From Kalmusia sp. IMI 367209 (Eukaryota > Ascomycota > Dothideomycetes > Pleosporales > Didymosphaeriaceae), in contig JAPEUQ010000008.1 in assembly GCA_027946365.1 (NCBI GenBank), positions 620,001-684,000 of the forward strand: a DNA stretch of 64,000 bases, written 5' to 3'. Of this stretch, positions 35,716 to 48,082 are shown piece by piece. A program made the position numbers and the translations under genes. The notes under the pieces are model-generated. The model worked only from the letters and a program-made list of their open reading frames with translations. It was not told where the DNA came from and did not search any database. How positions within the stretch are numbered: the first letter of the stretch is position 1; the number at the start of each line of letters is the position of its first letter.

Positions 35716-36632
35716 TGCGCACCGAAAGACTTTTCAAGCACCCAATTACCGATGGGATGATATCAGGACTCCGATCATGGTGTAGTTCGCCCAGCCACGC
35801 GCGTCGTGCTGATAGTATATGGGGCCCATTACGTCCATAGACGGGTCACTGGAAAAGAAATCGGGCAAATGTATGCTTCCAGAGCGCAATCGGCCCATGC
35901 TACAGGAATAATTGCTGTATTTAGTCGTGAACCTAAGTTGTAACGCAAGCTTTGCCGGGTCGCCATTGGCGGTGTCAAGCTTTCGACAGGCTTCATGACC
36001 GAACTTTGACGCCTGGCGACGCCTGAGGCGCCAAATGCCTGGTTAGAAGCTCCGGGGTGACTTCGGTGGCGATTAATCACCGCTGGCATACCCCACGCAT
36101 CTCGCTACTCGGTCCATCACGTCGTTTTAGATCTTATTATGCTATCGCGATAACAGTTACTAGTGCGCTGTGGTTCGGAAAAGGGTACTTGTGAGTGTCT
36201 GCAACCTTCCAACTCAGCACGTAGAAGAATCATCACAAAGGCGAGAATTGACGGATCTATTAGTATTAACGACAGAAGAAGATTCAGATGCTTCCTCAAA
36301 AACTTACGGAGTACCTTCTGCTCAATCATAGAAAATTGTGCACGGGTAGCACTTGCGTTAGCTCCAGCACGCCTAGGCCGGTCGTCATCCACCCCTCGAA
36401 AAACGCGATATTGCGAATCAGATGCTAGTCCTTACGCAACAACACCAAGGCCATCTACCGAATCTCATCAGCATACACACACGAATTGCCATCATTAAGA
36501 CTCCTTTGCTCAGCCCTCAACCCTGCGCCTACGCGCTGCTGAAGCCACTCGGACGCTTTTCCGCCCGTATGCCGGCGTCGGCTATGCGGTGCTGATGTCT
36601 GGTGATCGAGGGCGATTCGAGGATGTATTGCC

Positions 36633-36641
36633 GTATAAAAA
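36633..36641 (+). promoter_or_regulatory. TATA box of the dioxygenase gene
   Basis: CGTATAAAAAG about 55 bp ahead of the ATG at 36693. Confidence 0.55.
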
Positions 36642-36692
36642 GCCACTGGCGTTGATGGTACGACTGGAAATCAACTACGTGCTGTAAGCAAC

Positions 36693-38110
36693 ATGGCAAC
36701 GCAAATCGTCTTCCAGACAGATACTACCCCAGCGGTACCTCTCGCGACCGGAGAGCTTGCAGAGAGACCTGCTCCTCGAGCCGATTCTCCGATAGAGCAG
36801 GAAATGCTAATTGAGCAAGAAAGGGTGGTCGATCAAGGCAAGCCCACCGAGCAGGAAAAGCCAGTCAACCAAGAAAAGCAGGATGAACAACAAAAGCCCA
36901 AGGTTCGCCGAATCATCGATGAGGAGGGCGGGACCACTACTGCATCAGTAAGCCATCACAGGGTCCAACACCTCAAGAGATCTAATCTTTCGTAGTACCC
37001 ACACTACCTTCCTATCTGGGACCACGGCGAGAAGTATCCCCCATGGAAACCGTTCACCCACACTGAGCATGGCAAAGATGCCGACCCAAGCTTCAAAGAT
37101 CTCCTCGTCGAAGGGTCGAAAATCCAACATCTGACTCCTACAACGGGATCTGAGGTCACTGGCATTCAGCTGAGCAAGCTTAGCAATGCTGGTAAGGACC
37201 AACTAGCTCTTCTAGTCGCACAACGAAAGGTGGTCGCATTCAGAGACCAGAACCTCGCAGATCTTCCGATCCAGGAGGCTCTTGACTTTGGCGGTTATTT
37301 TGGAAGACATCATGTCCATCCGGTACGTCGGTCATTGGAAAGAGGACGTTGAGCTTCGAAGACTAGATATGCTGACCCTTGTGGATGGTAGACAAGTGGT
37401 GCCCCAGAAGGTTACCCTGAGATCCACCTTGTCTACCGCAACGGTAGCAGCGGTGAATTCGAAAGCTTCCTCGCGAACCGAAACAGCAGCGTCTCATGGC
37501 ACTCAGATGTGACATATGAAGAACAGCCACCAGGTACCACTTTCTTGGTGATCCTCGACACACCTGAAGTCGGAGGTGACACTGCTTTCGTAAATCACGT
37601 AGAGGCTTACAACCGCCTCTCCCCTGCTATCCAAGAGCGTCTACACGGTCTCACTGCGGTCCATTCCGGATTTGAGCAGGCCGAGTTCAGTAAGGGCCGC
37701 GGAGGTGTCGTCAGACGTGAGCCAGTCAAGCACTCACATCCGCTTGTGCGAACGCACCCTGCAACTGGAGAAAAGGCACTGTTTGTGAATGGAGGCTGTA
37801 AGTTGTCTATATGAGGTGCCATTCCAGTTTTCGACTAATATCGTGTGCCTTAGTCACTCGCTCTATTGACGGCCTGAAGAAGGAGGAAAGCGAGTATTTG
37901 CTCAAGTTCTTGCTTGATCATATTAGTCGAGGTATCGACTACCAGGCACGGGTGCGCTGGGCGCCGAAGACGGTCGTAGTTTGGGACAATAGGGTTACTT
38001 CACATTCTGCCATTGTGGACTGGGTAACCGGTGAACGAAGGCATCTTGCAAGGATCACGCCTCAAGCGGAACGTCCCTATGAGACTCCGTATACGTCCAA
38101 GGCCAAATAA
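36693..38110 (+). CDS. JLP1: Fe(II)/2-oxoglutarate dioxygenase, TauD/Jlp1 sulfonate type
   Basis: Four exons, 36693-36947, 36996-37322, 37392-37797 and 37854-38110, in phase; 414 residues. Jlp1/TauD enzymes oxidise sulfonates such as taurine or isethionate, releasing sulfite as a sulfur source. The iron facial triad is visible: WHSDVTYE gives H231 and D233, and NRVTSHSAIVDW gives H380; R396 in RRHLARITP is the expected 2-oxoglutarate-binding arginine. VVAFRDQNLADLP and YPEIHLVY are also family blocks. Residues about 30-75 form an odd Glu/Gln/Lys-rich extension with repeated EQE and KP units. Divergent from a Dal5-family transporter, suggesting a two-gene uptake and desulfonation module. Family assignment firm; exact sulfonate unknown. 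Confidence 0.93.
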
Positions 38111-38307
38111 ATCTGGGTTCCAGCGTCGATATTTAATATCTTGGTATGAATAGTGAGGTATGTATGGAAGAATACTGAAGCTTGGCTTGGATAGCATCTG
38201 TTCCTAGAAGGATGTGTTAGCGCGCTTCTGCTTGGATAGTATGTTACTATTAATCTACAACACGATGATATTTATAAAGACGGGCAGCATCTGACTTCGC
38301 TTTTTTT

Positions 38308-39371
38308 TCAGTTGACGATGGGTTCAACGATTCTCAGCCCTTTGTTCTTCCGAGACTGATTCGCCTGCTCTCTCCAACTGATCCAGTGATCCAGCCGCTT
38401 ATGCCACGATAGGTCTCTAAACCAGTCGTGAGACCTTACTTCGGCAATCATCTGCCCGGAATCAACGTTGTAGACTATATTATCGTTCGCTTTGAATATT
38501 AAGCGACCGATTCGACTGTAGACAATCTCGCTGTAGTCGAAAGAAGCGCTTGATATACCTGCGCAGATCGGCTACCAGCCAATCATGACACAAAACACCC
38601 GCATAGGGTTCATATAAGACACTCTGCTTAGAAATTCATGCAAAACCTTGATCTTTTTAAGCTCGTAGGGCACTGCAGCGAGCAAGGTCTGGTCCTCGGG
38701 CTCGACGACGTCCACCTCGAGACAATCAACAGCAATGGCGATTATTGCTATTCATATCGCTTTACTCTCACCAATACATGGTGCCAATATGTAAGAAGTC
38801 TTCCAGGGCTTCGAAGAACATTCACACATACCTTGAAAAATCGCGACCTTTGCGTTGCCATATGTTCCCCACCCGGTGCCCACAAACAGTCGCATTGGTC
38901 CGAAATTTTCCAACGTCCTGGAAAATCGCGCGAAAATGATGGACATGTTCCGTTGGTACTGGTATGTTTGTCCACGTGAGCACTAGGCTTTGTTCGTAGG
39001 CAGATGTGAGGTCCAGCTCGTAGTTAATTTCCATGCGGCGCAACAACTCCCTGGTCTCAAAATAGATATGTCTGTTCAAAAGAAGTAGAGATGTATCAAT
39101 CCGAGTTTGCTAGATACAGCGTGTGTATAGATGTTTCTTTGCGTTCTTGTGCTTCGATCTCAGCTAGCGTCCTAGGTGCGGAGCAGCGTGCACGAATTGC
39201 GAACTCGAAAATCTCGTCCCGTAATTCTCGAGAAGTACTAAGGCGACTGCTTGGAATGGATTTATGGGGAGGCAGTTGTAGAGCAAGTATAGCGTGAAAC
39301 GAGATACCGTGGGAGTTGTTGCTTCGCAAGAGTGGTTTAGTTTCACGTAGGAAGGGATGCAGGGTCATCAC
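38308..39371 (-). CDS. Unknown fungal protein of the F-box-like/DUF7730-type group, model incomplete
   Basis: Several pieces clearly code on the minus strand: an N-terminal exon with SRELRDEIFEFAIRARCSAP, a second with FETRELLRRMEINYELDLTSAYEQSLVLTWTNIPVPTEHV after a 46-nt intron, a third with VDCLEVDVVEPEDQTLL, and a last exon 38308-38571 with FDYSEIVYSRIGRLIFKAN and HDWFRDLSWHKRLDHWISWR, joined in phase to the third by a 51-nt intron. This block order is that of large families of fungal proteins of unknown function that begin with a LPxxLRxxIxxxAL segment. Between about 38740 and 38900 the frame moves twice and no introns with good sites resolve it, so the gene may be damaged. No function is known. 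Confidence 0.5.
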
Positions 39372-40020
39372 GTGCTATAACAGCTTCCCCGCAAGTGTAG
39401 TACTTTACTATGTCATTCACATCTTTGCAACGTTGCACAAGACATGATCAGACTTGAATAAAGAGTGATGATCACTGTAACATAGTGCACGGTCTTCGGC
39501 TTTCACTGTCACAAGTCCTCCCTACAGCGCTAGAATTCCTATCAACCATGAATTTCTCTAAAGTGAAGCGAATAGTTCGTCATAAGAGGCGACGCATTGT
39601 AATGCAGCCATATTAGCGTTTGCACTTGCACTCACAGCTTAGTAGTTTGGTTCTTGATAATGGCCACGCCAGTCAAGATTTTCAAGGTCATCTGGGATCC
39701 AAAAACCGCTCTGCCTGCACGAGGAATATAGAAGTATGTCTCATTCCGATAGAAGGTGTTTTTGTTTTGCCACATGCTTCGCGATGTCGTCTATTGCAGG
39801 GATGGTTCCCCTTAAAGCTTCGCGCTTACCAGGCGTAGTTAGGCTTATTACAATGGATGCCTAATTCCCTAATTTTCCATTCGACAACTACGTCTACCGC
39901 TATTTTCCCACTTGCACTTAACATTACGCATCTCAAGAGGGAAGCAGGCTTCTTATTCAATCCCGATTTGCTCGATATATCCTATTGCTCGGACCCGACT
40001 CCCTGGTCTGGGTGTCTACC
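39372..40020. other. Intergenic, promoter side of the NACHT-ankyrin gene
   Basis: No supported coding sequence between the divergent starts. Confidence 0.5.
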
Positions 40021-43000
40021 ATGCCATCCTCCCATAGGAGCGCCAGCGACGACGCCGTTGTAATTCAGCAGGACGACATCAGCAACTACAACCCAGATCA
40101 AATTCTCCCAGAGTCTCCGGAGGAAATCAAAAAGATACGATCATGGCTTAAAGCCACGGATTATACCCTCGATAGCGGGGAGTACCACAAGCATCTCGCT
40201 TCTTACCTATGCGGCACAGGCACGTGGGTTACATCAAGTGATCCCTACCGTACCTGGCTAGAAAGCGAAGACGATGGGCTTCTCTGGATCAAAGGAATCC
40301 CTGGATCGGGTAAATCAGTTCTCGCCGCCCACATAGTGGACGAATTGTCTAGGTCTAAACTAGGTGCCCCGGTGTTATACTTCTTCTTTCGCCAGATTAT
40401 CGACGCCAATCATGAGCCTGCCGCGCTCCTTCGTGACTGGCTGGACCAAGTACTAATCTACAGCCCACCGTTACAAAAACGACTTAAGGAACTGGTCAAA
40501 GCAGGACGATCGATTAGTAGCATCTCAATGGAAGACCAATGGGCCAATCTTAGGCTCGCATTCAGTGGTCTTGCGGGCAAGGTTTTCTGTGTTGCCGATG
40601 CACTTGATGAAATTGATGAAGGCAACGATGAATTTCTTCAATCACTAGCAGCGCTTGGTCACTGGAGGACTAACAAAGCTAAGATTCTGATCACAAGCCG
40701 GCCGGTGCTCAGTGTCGAAGCCCCCTTAAGACAAGCAAAACTTCTAGATATTCGTCTCGTCGAGAAGAATGTTGATGTGGATATCGCGAGCTATGTTGAA
40801 CACGGCTTGAAGTCAACCGCGATACCAACTAGCGATCAGGATCTTATCAGAGAGGCAATTCCTGGGCGAGCAAATGGCCTCTTTTTGTATGCTAAGCTCG
40901 CCATGGATGCTTTCCTTGAGCCAGGGGCACGCATCGGTGATGTGCTACGGGCCCTTCCCAACGATTTAAATGACATGTACACACGCCTGCTTCGGGAGCA
41001 TGCAGACAGATCGGGTATTCCAGATGACATCCAGCTGCTCATCCTTCAATGGGTCACTCATGCGACACGCCCGCTGCGACTTTTGGAACTTGCTGAGATG
41101 CTTGATGTTACTTATCGTGTAGGATCCAAGTCAGATCTGAAAGCGAAGAAGGCCCTTGTTCATGCAGCAGCGGGACCGTTGCTCGAAACTCTTCCGGACG
41201 AGACTGTTTGTGTCATTCATCATTCCTTCACCGAATATCTAAAATGTATGACAAGGTCTGAAGATAACGGCGAGTATCCGGTTCTTCGTTTAGGTTCGAC
41301 CCACGCCCGACTTGCCACTGCCTGTTTATCTTATCTTCAGGCTGGATGCCTCGACATGGTCAAAATTCCCCATAAAGTTGGTCCTGTGAAGATACCTGAC
41401 CCAGAGTCGCTAAGCGAGAGCTATGGCCACAGTCTCACTCTGGAGGAGGAACCGCAGATACGGTTAAAGTATCCTTTCTTCTCGTATGCGGTCACTAGTT
41501 GGCATGTACATGTGATCAGATCTGCGCTTGGCGGCTTTCCCCAAGCAAAAATCAATTCCACTATCAACTCATTCCTCAACAATGATCAGTGGAGCAAAGC
41601 GTGGCTCAGGTTGCAGTGGGCCAGAAACCGAGACCAATGTCAAGGTGTTACTTCGTTGCATGTCGCTGCAAGGTTTGGACTTGTCGACTTTGCCCAATTC
41701 GTCATTGAAGAGGCAGGTGCCGATGTAAATGCCCAAGACGTGATGGGAAGGACGCCATTATGGTGGGCTGCCTCGTCCGGGCATGCAAATGTCATCAGAA
41801 TGCTAGTAAATGCTGGTGCTAAACCAGATGCGGATGATAAGATAAATGGGTTGAAGCCTTTGCACGAAGCAGCGAGTGCCAATCATGCTGAAGCTGTGTT
41901 AGCGCTTCTAGAAGCTGGGGTTGACCCACTGACCGAAAAGACGCGGGAGCATCCGGGAAACTGGTGCGGCAATGCTGACACATCTACCGGACATACGGCG
42001 TTGATGGTGAGTGAATCATAATAACTCTGCTCATGATGACCTAATTTTCGTATAGTATGCTTGCCACAATGGTCATTTGGAAACTCTCAACGCCTTCATA
42101 CCTTTCCTCCAGGATATCGACACCATTCATCGAGCTTTAGTCTGGTCTGCCGAGGTTGGACGCGCTAAGCTCGTGGGCCGAATACTTCAAATTCCAGGCG
42201 TTCAAGTTAATGCAAAAGTTCGAGGCGATACGGCGCTGGTTGCAGCTTGTCGATCCACCAGTCGCGAAACAATTGTTGCTCTCATTGAAGCTGGAGCTGA
42301 TCCTACAATTCTATGCGATAATTGGGGTCCTGAGTTTGGCGGTATTGGGTCTGGCCGTACGGAGCATTGTGGTTTCGACGAGGGAGGAAAAGAGCCAGAA
42401 ATTAGGGGCTTCACTGCTTTGCACGCCTTGTGTAAAGTGCCACAATTTTGCTCCAAATTTAGCGAAGACGAGTGGCAAGAATTGGTCACATTGCTCATTA
42501 GAAAAGGGGCGGACGTGAATCAGCGGAGTCACGATGGGTCTACCGCTCTTCATTTAGCCGTCAACCATTCGATCGTTGTCCGTATACTTCTTGATGCTGG
42601 CGCAGATGCCAACGCTGTTGACGACTCTGGAAGGGTACTGCTGCATATAGCAACGTCATCAGACATGATCAGCTTACTAGCTGAAAAAGGCCGCGCCGAC
42701 ATCAACAAGATACACCCTCGTGATGGAAACTCCCCAATACTTATTATACTTGGGCGCCATCGTACCGATGCGATTCTTCGGCTCCTAGAGTTTCATCCAG
42801 ATCTGGCGATTAAAGACAAGCAGGGGAGTGGGCCATTACACATTGCATTAAAAAGCTACAGTGCAGATGCTGCAGTCATAAAGGCGCTTCTTGCTGCGGG
42901 AGCCGATCCCAATGAGCGAAATCGTCTTGGCGAGACTCCCATCCTGGGCATGCGTCTACATCAAATGTCTTCGACAACTATCTTGGATATCCTACTAGAA

Positions 43001-46000
43001 GCTGGAGGCGACATAAATGCACAAGATGTGACTGGCATGACTTTACTTTCTCGGGCCATGAGCGAGACCTCAAATTCGAGTCACGAAGACGTTGAAACAT
43101 TATTGGGTAAAGGTGCAGACCTCAATGTGCGAGATTTTAAAGGACGAACTCTACTTCATCACGCCGTTCATTTCCATCGAGGATCGAGCTCAACAGGATG
43201 TGCACAAAACGAAGCAAAGACACGATTTGATTACCTGTTAACTAAAGGGCTGGACGTGAATAGTGTGGATTATTGTGGCAACACTATCATGCACGAGCTA
43301 ACCATGCGATCGAACATACTAGATTCCTATCAAGGGCCCAAGGACGTTTCCCTAGCAAAGCAGCTCCTTGACTTAGGAGTCAATCCGAATCTGCAGAACT
43401 ATTCAGGAAGAAGCCCTCTACATATTCTTTCAGAAAAATTGCCCAGTGGATCGGACGCCCCGTTTTTTGAACCGGGATTTACTACCGTCTTTGAACTCTT
43501 GATTGCGCGTACGAATGACATCAATCAAACAGATAATCAAGGTCTCACACCCTTGCATTTAGCCAGCACTGTGTCAGAATTCACCTCGAAAAGGCTACTT
43601 GATGCAGGAGCCAATCCTGATGTCAAGAGCTTTGAAGGTCTTACACCACTACATCTTGCGACGCGTGCACGCCAAAGTAACATTGTAGGTCAATTACTTG
43701 AGGCTTCTAAAATCATAGGAAAAGCGATCGTTAATGCAGAGGATGACGATGGACGCACACCGTTATACTATGCTTGCATGTCAGGAAGACCAGAGACGGT
43801 GAGGCTGTTGCTTGATGCAGGCGCCAATGCATCGCGGACAGACCTCTTTGACGCGTGTGCAAATTTCGAGAGTGAGAATGCGCTTTGGACAACAGACACT
43901 CAAACAACCGGAAATCGATTTCGACCTAAAACATCAACGAGGGCGGCGTCTGGGCTTACTCTCAAAGATAGAACGCGTCCGAAATCAGCGTTTAGTAGCC
44001 ACAGCTCCTACAATGATCTAGACTCTTACCGAGACACAACCAGGCTAGAAGAGATCCTAGACATGCTAGTAGACAATGGCGGTGACCCTTCGGTTATTAA
44101 TAACGGGCCTCTCGTAACTGCTGCGACTTCTGGGTTCGACTACACTGTGGCGTGTCTGGTCCGAGCAAATGAGCGACAGACCAAGCCTTCAAGACAGTAC
44201 ACTACAACTATCTCGAAGTTTGCTGAGCACTATTCCAGAGTACAAAGGGACGGGCAATTCAAGTCAGTAGCAGAGTTCGAGCCTGTGAAAAAGAACCAAG
44301 CAAATTCCAAGTTAACCGTGCATCTGTTGAAGCAGCGACAATATCATACCATGGAAGTCTTGTTCAACAAAGGCGTCAATTTCTTGGTTAACGCTAAATC
44401 TCAAGGGGCTGATTCAAATATACAAATTTGTGCGCAACGGGTTTGCAACTCTCCTTAGCCAGATGGGAGAATTAGAAGCTGACCGCCAGCATGGACAAAG
44501 CCAATGGCATGCCTTTAATGACGTCTCAAAACGTGGGTTATATAAGAAGACGAACCTTGAGGATACGAAGATAACCCACAAACATACCTTCCTATTGTAC
44601 GAAGCTGTCCAGGACCCTTTACCAAACCTGGAGGTAATGCGTTTGCTTGTTGAGAAATTTCATGTGGACGTGAATGAGGTACGCTACGATAATGCATGGA
44701 ATCTGGACAAGCAAAGGTACGAGCTACAGCCATCGGATACGACTCTCCACTACCTTGCCAAAGGATATCGCTGGTGGCATGTATCGCTTGCTCTTCCATA
44801 TCTCCTGTCACAAGGTGCAAATGTGAATATACGAGTTGGATCTGGTCGAACTCCTTTACATATGGCGCTTTAGCTCTTATATTGGTACATTCCACGAAGA
44901 GGCTGCCAAGGCGTTGATCTCGGCTGCAGCCGATGTAAATGCTGTCGATGAAGAAGGTAAATCGTGTCTAGCATATGCCAGCAACAACGTTGATTTGGTA
45001 CGTACCCTTGATCTAGTTATTTTTCATACATCATTACTAACTTAACATTTTTGTAAAGGTAAAGATTTTAGTCAAGAACGGTGCAACTGTCGGACCCGAT
45101 GCACTCATTGCTGCTGTGAGCCTGAAGAAGGACAAGGTTCTTGAAGCGCTGCTTTCCACTGGAGCTGACCCCAATATGCGACGGAGATCAGGCAGTAAAT
45201 CAAAAGGGGTATCTGGAGACCGGAGCGCAATCTGGGAGGAGTACCCGCTGTACGTAGCGGCAACACGTCATGAGATTCACCATACCCCAATGACAGATGA
45301 ACAACGGGAGAAACAGAAAGCTGCCTCGAGAATAGTCGAGATTTTAGTAGCACACGGAGCGGACCCTTTCGCTTCATTTGAGAGGAACAATCCGAACTAC
45401 GTGAACATACAGAGTGATATCGACGAGTATAACATCAACAAAGACACGGCTTTGGTCACAACCAAAGCACAGGACACCAAGTATGAGTCCGAAACGGTCA
45501 CCATCTTACATGATAGCCTGGCGAACAATAGCCTCGTACATCCCATGCTAGAACTAGCCGGATTAAATCCAGATCGCCGAGATGCGAAGGGTCGGACCGT
45601 ACTGCTCGCAGCATGCCTGAGTCGCTTCGGTGTCTGCTCCCCGATCGATTCATTGCTAGAATCGAATAACAAAGACTACCGATCCTCTCGATCGACTTTC
45701 CTAGATCATTTGTTAGCATTAGGCGCAGATATATCCGCCGTTGATAATGAGGGACGGAATATTCTCCACCTAATGCTTGCTGCCCCCAACGTTCATCCTG
45801 CTTCGAGCCACCCAATACTTCCAGTACTCCCGCGCCTCACAGATACGAAGGAATACCTGGTCAACCAAGCTGACGTGTACGGAATCACCCCATTACACCT
45901 AGCGCTCCGATACGCTGTCTCGCGAAGTGATGGCTCCGCGGCAGAAGCGCTACTCGAAGCTGGCGCCGATCCTTTTGTTACGGACAAAAACAAAAATACA

Positions 46001-46498
46001 GCTCTCCACATCCTCGCGTACCTCGTTGACAAAAGCGCAGCGGTTCGTTCTCTTTTCTCAACATTGCTCGATCGTGGGTTGGATATCAACGCACGCAACG
46101 TCTGTGGCGAGACACCACTCTTCAACGTGAACAAGTCATTACCCAAGTCGTACCTGCCCCCGACGTCTACTAAAGAATTCATCTCTTCAGCGGAAGCTCT
46201 CGCCTTATTCGAAGATGCAGGTGCGGACCTATTTGCGAAAGACAAGCAGGGTAGAGGGCTATTACATATTGCTGCTAGATCCGTCGAGAAGAATGCAGCA
46301 ACAAGGTTCGAGTTGCTTACGAGGAAGGGGCTCGATGCGGTGATGGAAGATGAACAGAAGAGGACGGCGCTGGATGTGGCTGCTGCATGCGACAACCAGA
46401 AGGTCTTGAGGTTGTTCGACAAGGACAATGTAAGAAATCATGTCACTGCGGAGGAGATCGAGTACGAAGAGTATGACAGCGATGATATGGGGTTCTGA
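40021..46498 (+). pseudogene. NACHT-ankyrin (NLR-like) protein gene with two frameshifts
   Basis: Exon 1 is 40021-42006 and joins in phase to 42056 onward; a third intron (44998-45058) is also in phase. The protein starts with a short region (IQQDDISNYNPDQILP...), then a NACHT NTPase: Walker A GIPGSGKS (92-99), Walker B KVFCVADALDEIDE (187-200), sensor KILITSRP, and the helical WHD-like part with HHSFTEYL. From about residue 540 on, more than twenty ankyrin repeats follow (TPLHLA, ADVNAQD, GADPN words), then an acidic C-terminus ending YDSDDMGF. No HeLo or other known effector domain is seen at the N-terminus. Frames break at about 44385-44410 (near a G4 run) and about 44868-44873 (a T3 run in GCGCTTTAG); coding likeness is continuous across both. 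Total about 2,130 codons. Either two lesions or sequence errors. Confidence 0.86.
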
Positions 46499-48082
46499 GT
46501 GAGGAGGGTGACCTCTAGGTGTGGTTGGGAGTAATACAACATATTGCATGATAAAGTGACATTTCTTCTTAATTGAATTCTAGTCCATCGTCCTGCATTC
46601 TCGTGCAAACTCCCACAGCTGCGTGGTCTCCAATAGAACCCTGGCGCTTGTCCTAGTGTCTCGATGTCCCTTTCACATAACAACGCACCAGCATGATTCG
46701 TCGCAGCCGCAGCAGTCGCATGATTCGCCGCAGGAGGTGGAGATGGGTTTCGGCTTAATGATGGAGCTGATCGAAGAGGTAGTGCTGCCCTTCATTGTGA
46801 TGCTGACTCAAAGGAATCTATTCGCTTTTGACATTAGTTAACATCGTCCATGGTACATTGGAAATAAGAGCTTCTTACCGAAACTGGGTATCAAAAATGG
46901 AGAGTTCAAAGAAGTGTGGAGGAGATCGGGGTCGAGGTTCAGGTCGGTCTGTCGAGCTGTCACTTCGAAACCGGGAACGAACAGGACTTATATCCCCTTT
47001 CACCCAACGCAGGTCCAACCCAGCAGCCCGCATATCTCCCCTGCCCGTCCAACCGGGCCATCACCTCCAAGCGTCATATGCACTCCGAGCAAGCAAGCCC
47101 CTCAGCCACGCCCCTACGACCCCGTCGTTACACCTGCCACCTGTCCGCCTACTCATTGGCTGGCTTTCCCTCCTCTCTCTCCACAGACGCCTCCATCGGC
47201 ATGCAAACAATCTATCAAACCTCAGCTGAGCCACGTCAGCCACTTCTGTACTCCACCCGCAGCAGTTCTATAGGTTGGATAACGCACCCTGGTGCGTCGC
47301 CTTGCATGCTTGTGGCAGGGTTGTGGGGCGGCTCGATAAGCGCTAAGCTTGGCTAAGGAAGCTTGGTGGAGCTTGGCGGTGAAAATGCCTCACGAAAGCA
47401 AGGCACAAGCTTTAAGCAAGCTTTTGGCGCAGCTTGGCGGTGAATGGAGGGCAGGGGTGAGGCAGGGGTGGATTGGGGCCTCGGGGGTGTGGCGCTATTG
47501 TGGAGCCTGTGTGATGTCGTGGTGCAGGTTTTTGTCGTCAGCGGTGTTATGGTAGCATGGCAGAGCGTGCCAGGGTTTGCGGTGGGCTTGATTGTTGGCA
47601 AGCTGGTTTAATGCCAAATGACTGGGACGAATTGCCTCCTGGCGAAAATGAGCTGGAGTGCGATATGATGTCTGCTCACAGCGCTGGAATGAAGGTTTCG
47701 TTGCATGTAGACCACCTGAACTCTATTCAAAACGACGGGTCTGGCCCCTTTCGGCTACGGATCCCGTTGATTTGTGGCTGAGTGAGAACTAGAGGCTGAG
47801 ATGTGTACAGCGCAGTTGGCATACCGTTCGGCATACCGGGTACTAGCGTGCTTTGGTGAGGGTCGGAAGAGACTTGTTTTTGGCCTGCCGCGTAAGACTT
47901 CGTCGCAATGGTTTTAGAAACAGCCGCGAAAGACATGTTATGACGACGATCGGAGAGGATTCGTGTTGTAGCATTGCTGTTGCTGTAATTCCTGCTTGAT
48001 TTTGCTGTTCTGGTACCCCAACACGCGTTTTTTTCACACCTCCACAACATCTCTTACGACAACTCATAGCTTGGAGAGTATG
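46499..48082. other. Intergenic, no supported gene
   Basis: Proline- and serine-rich frames overlap on the plus strand between 46828 and 47356, but in several frames at once, which reflects C-rich composition rather than coding. The G-rich part at 47330-47560 has repeated AGCTTGG words. Confidence 0.5.
47370..47444. repeat. Short direct repeat AGCTTGGCGGTGAA
   Basis: The 14-mer occurs at 47370-47383 and again at 47431-47444, with more AGCTTGG copies nearby. Confidence 0.6.

Noticed and set aside
40021..44458. Reading the NACHT-ankyrin locus as two or three separate genes
   Set aside because: Ankyrin and flanking family blocks continue without a gap across the frame changes, and the later frames have no start or promoter of their own.
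46828..47356. Several overlapping proline/serine-rich plus-strand frames
   Set aside because: Three frames are open at once over C-rich DNA, which points to composition rather than a gene.
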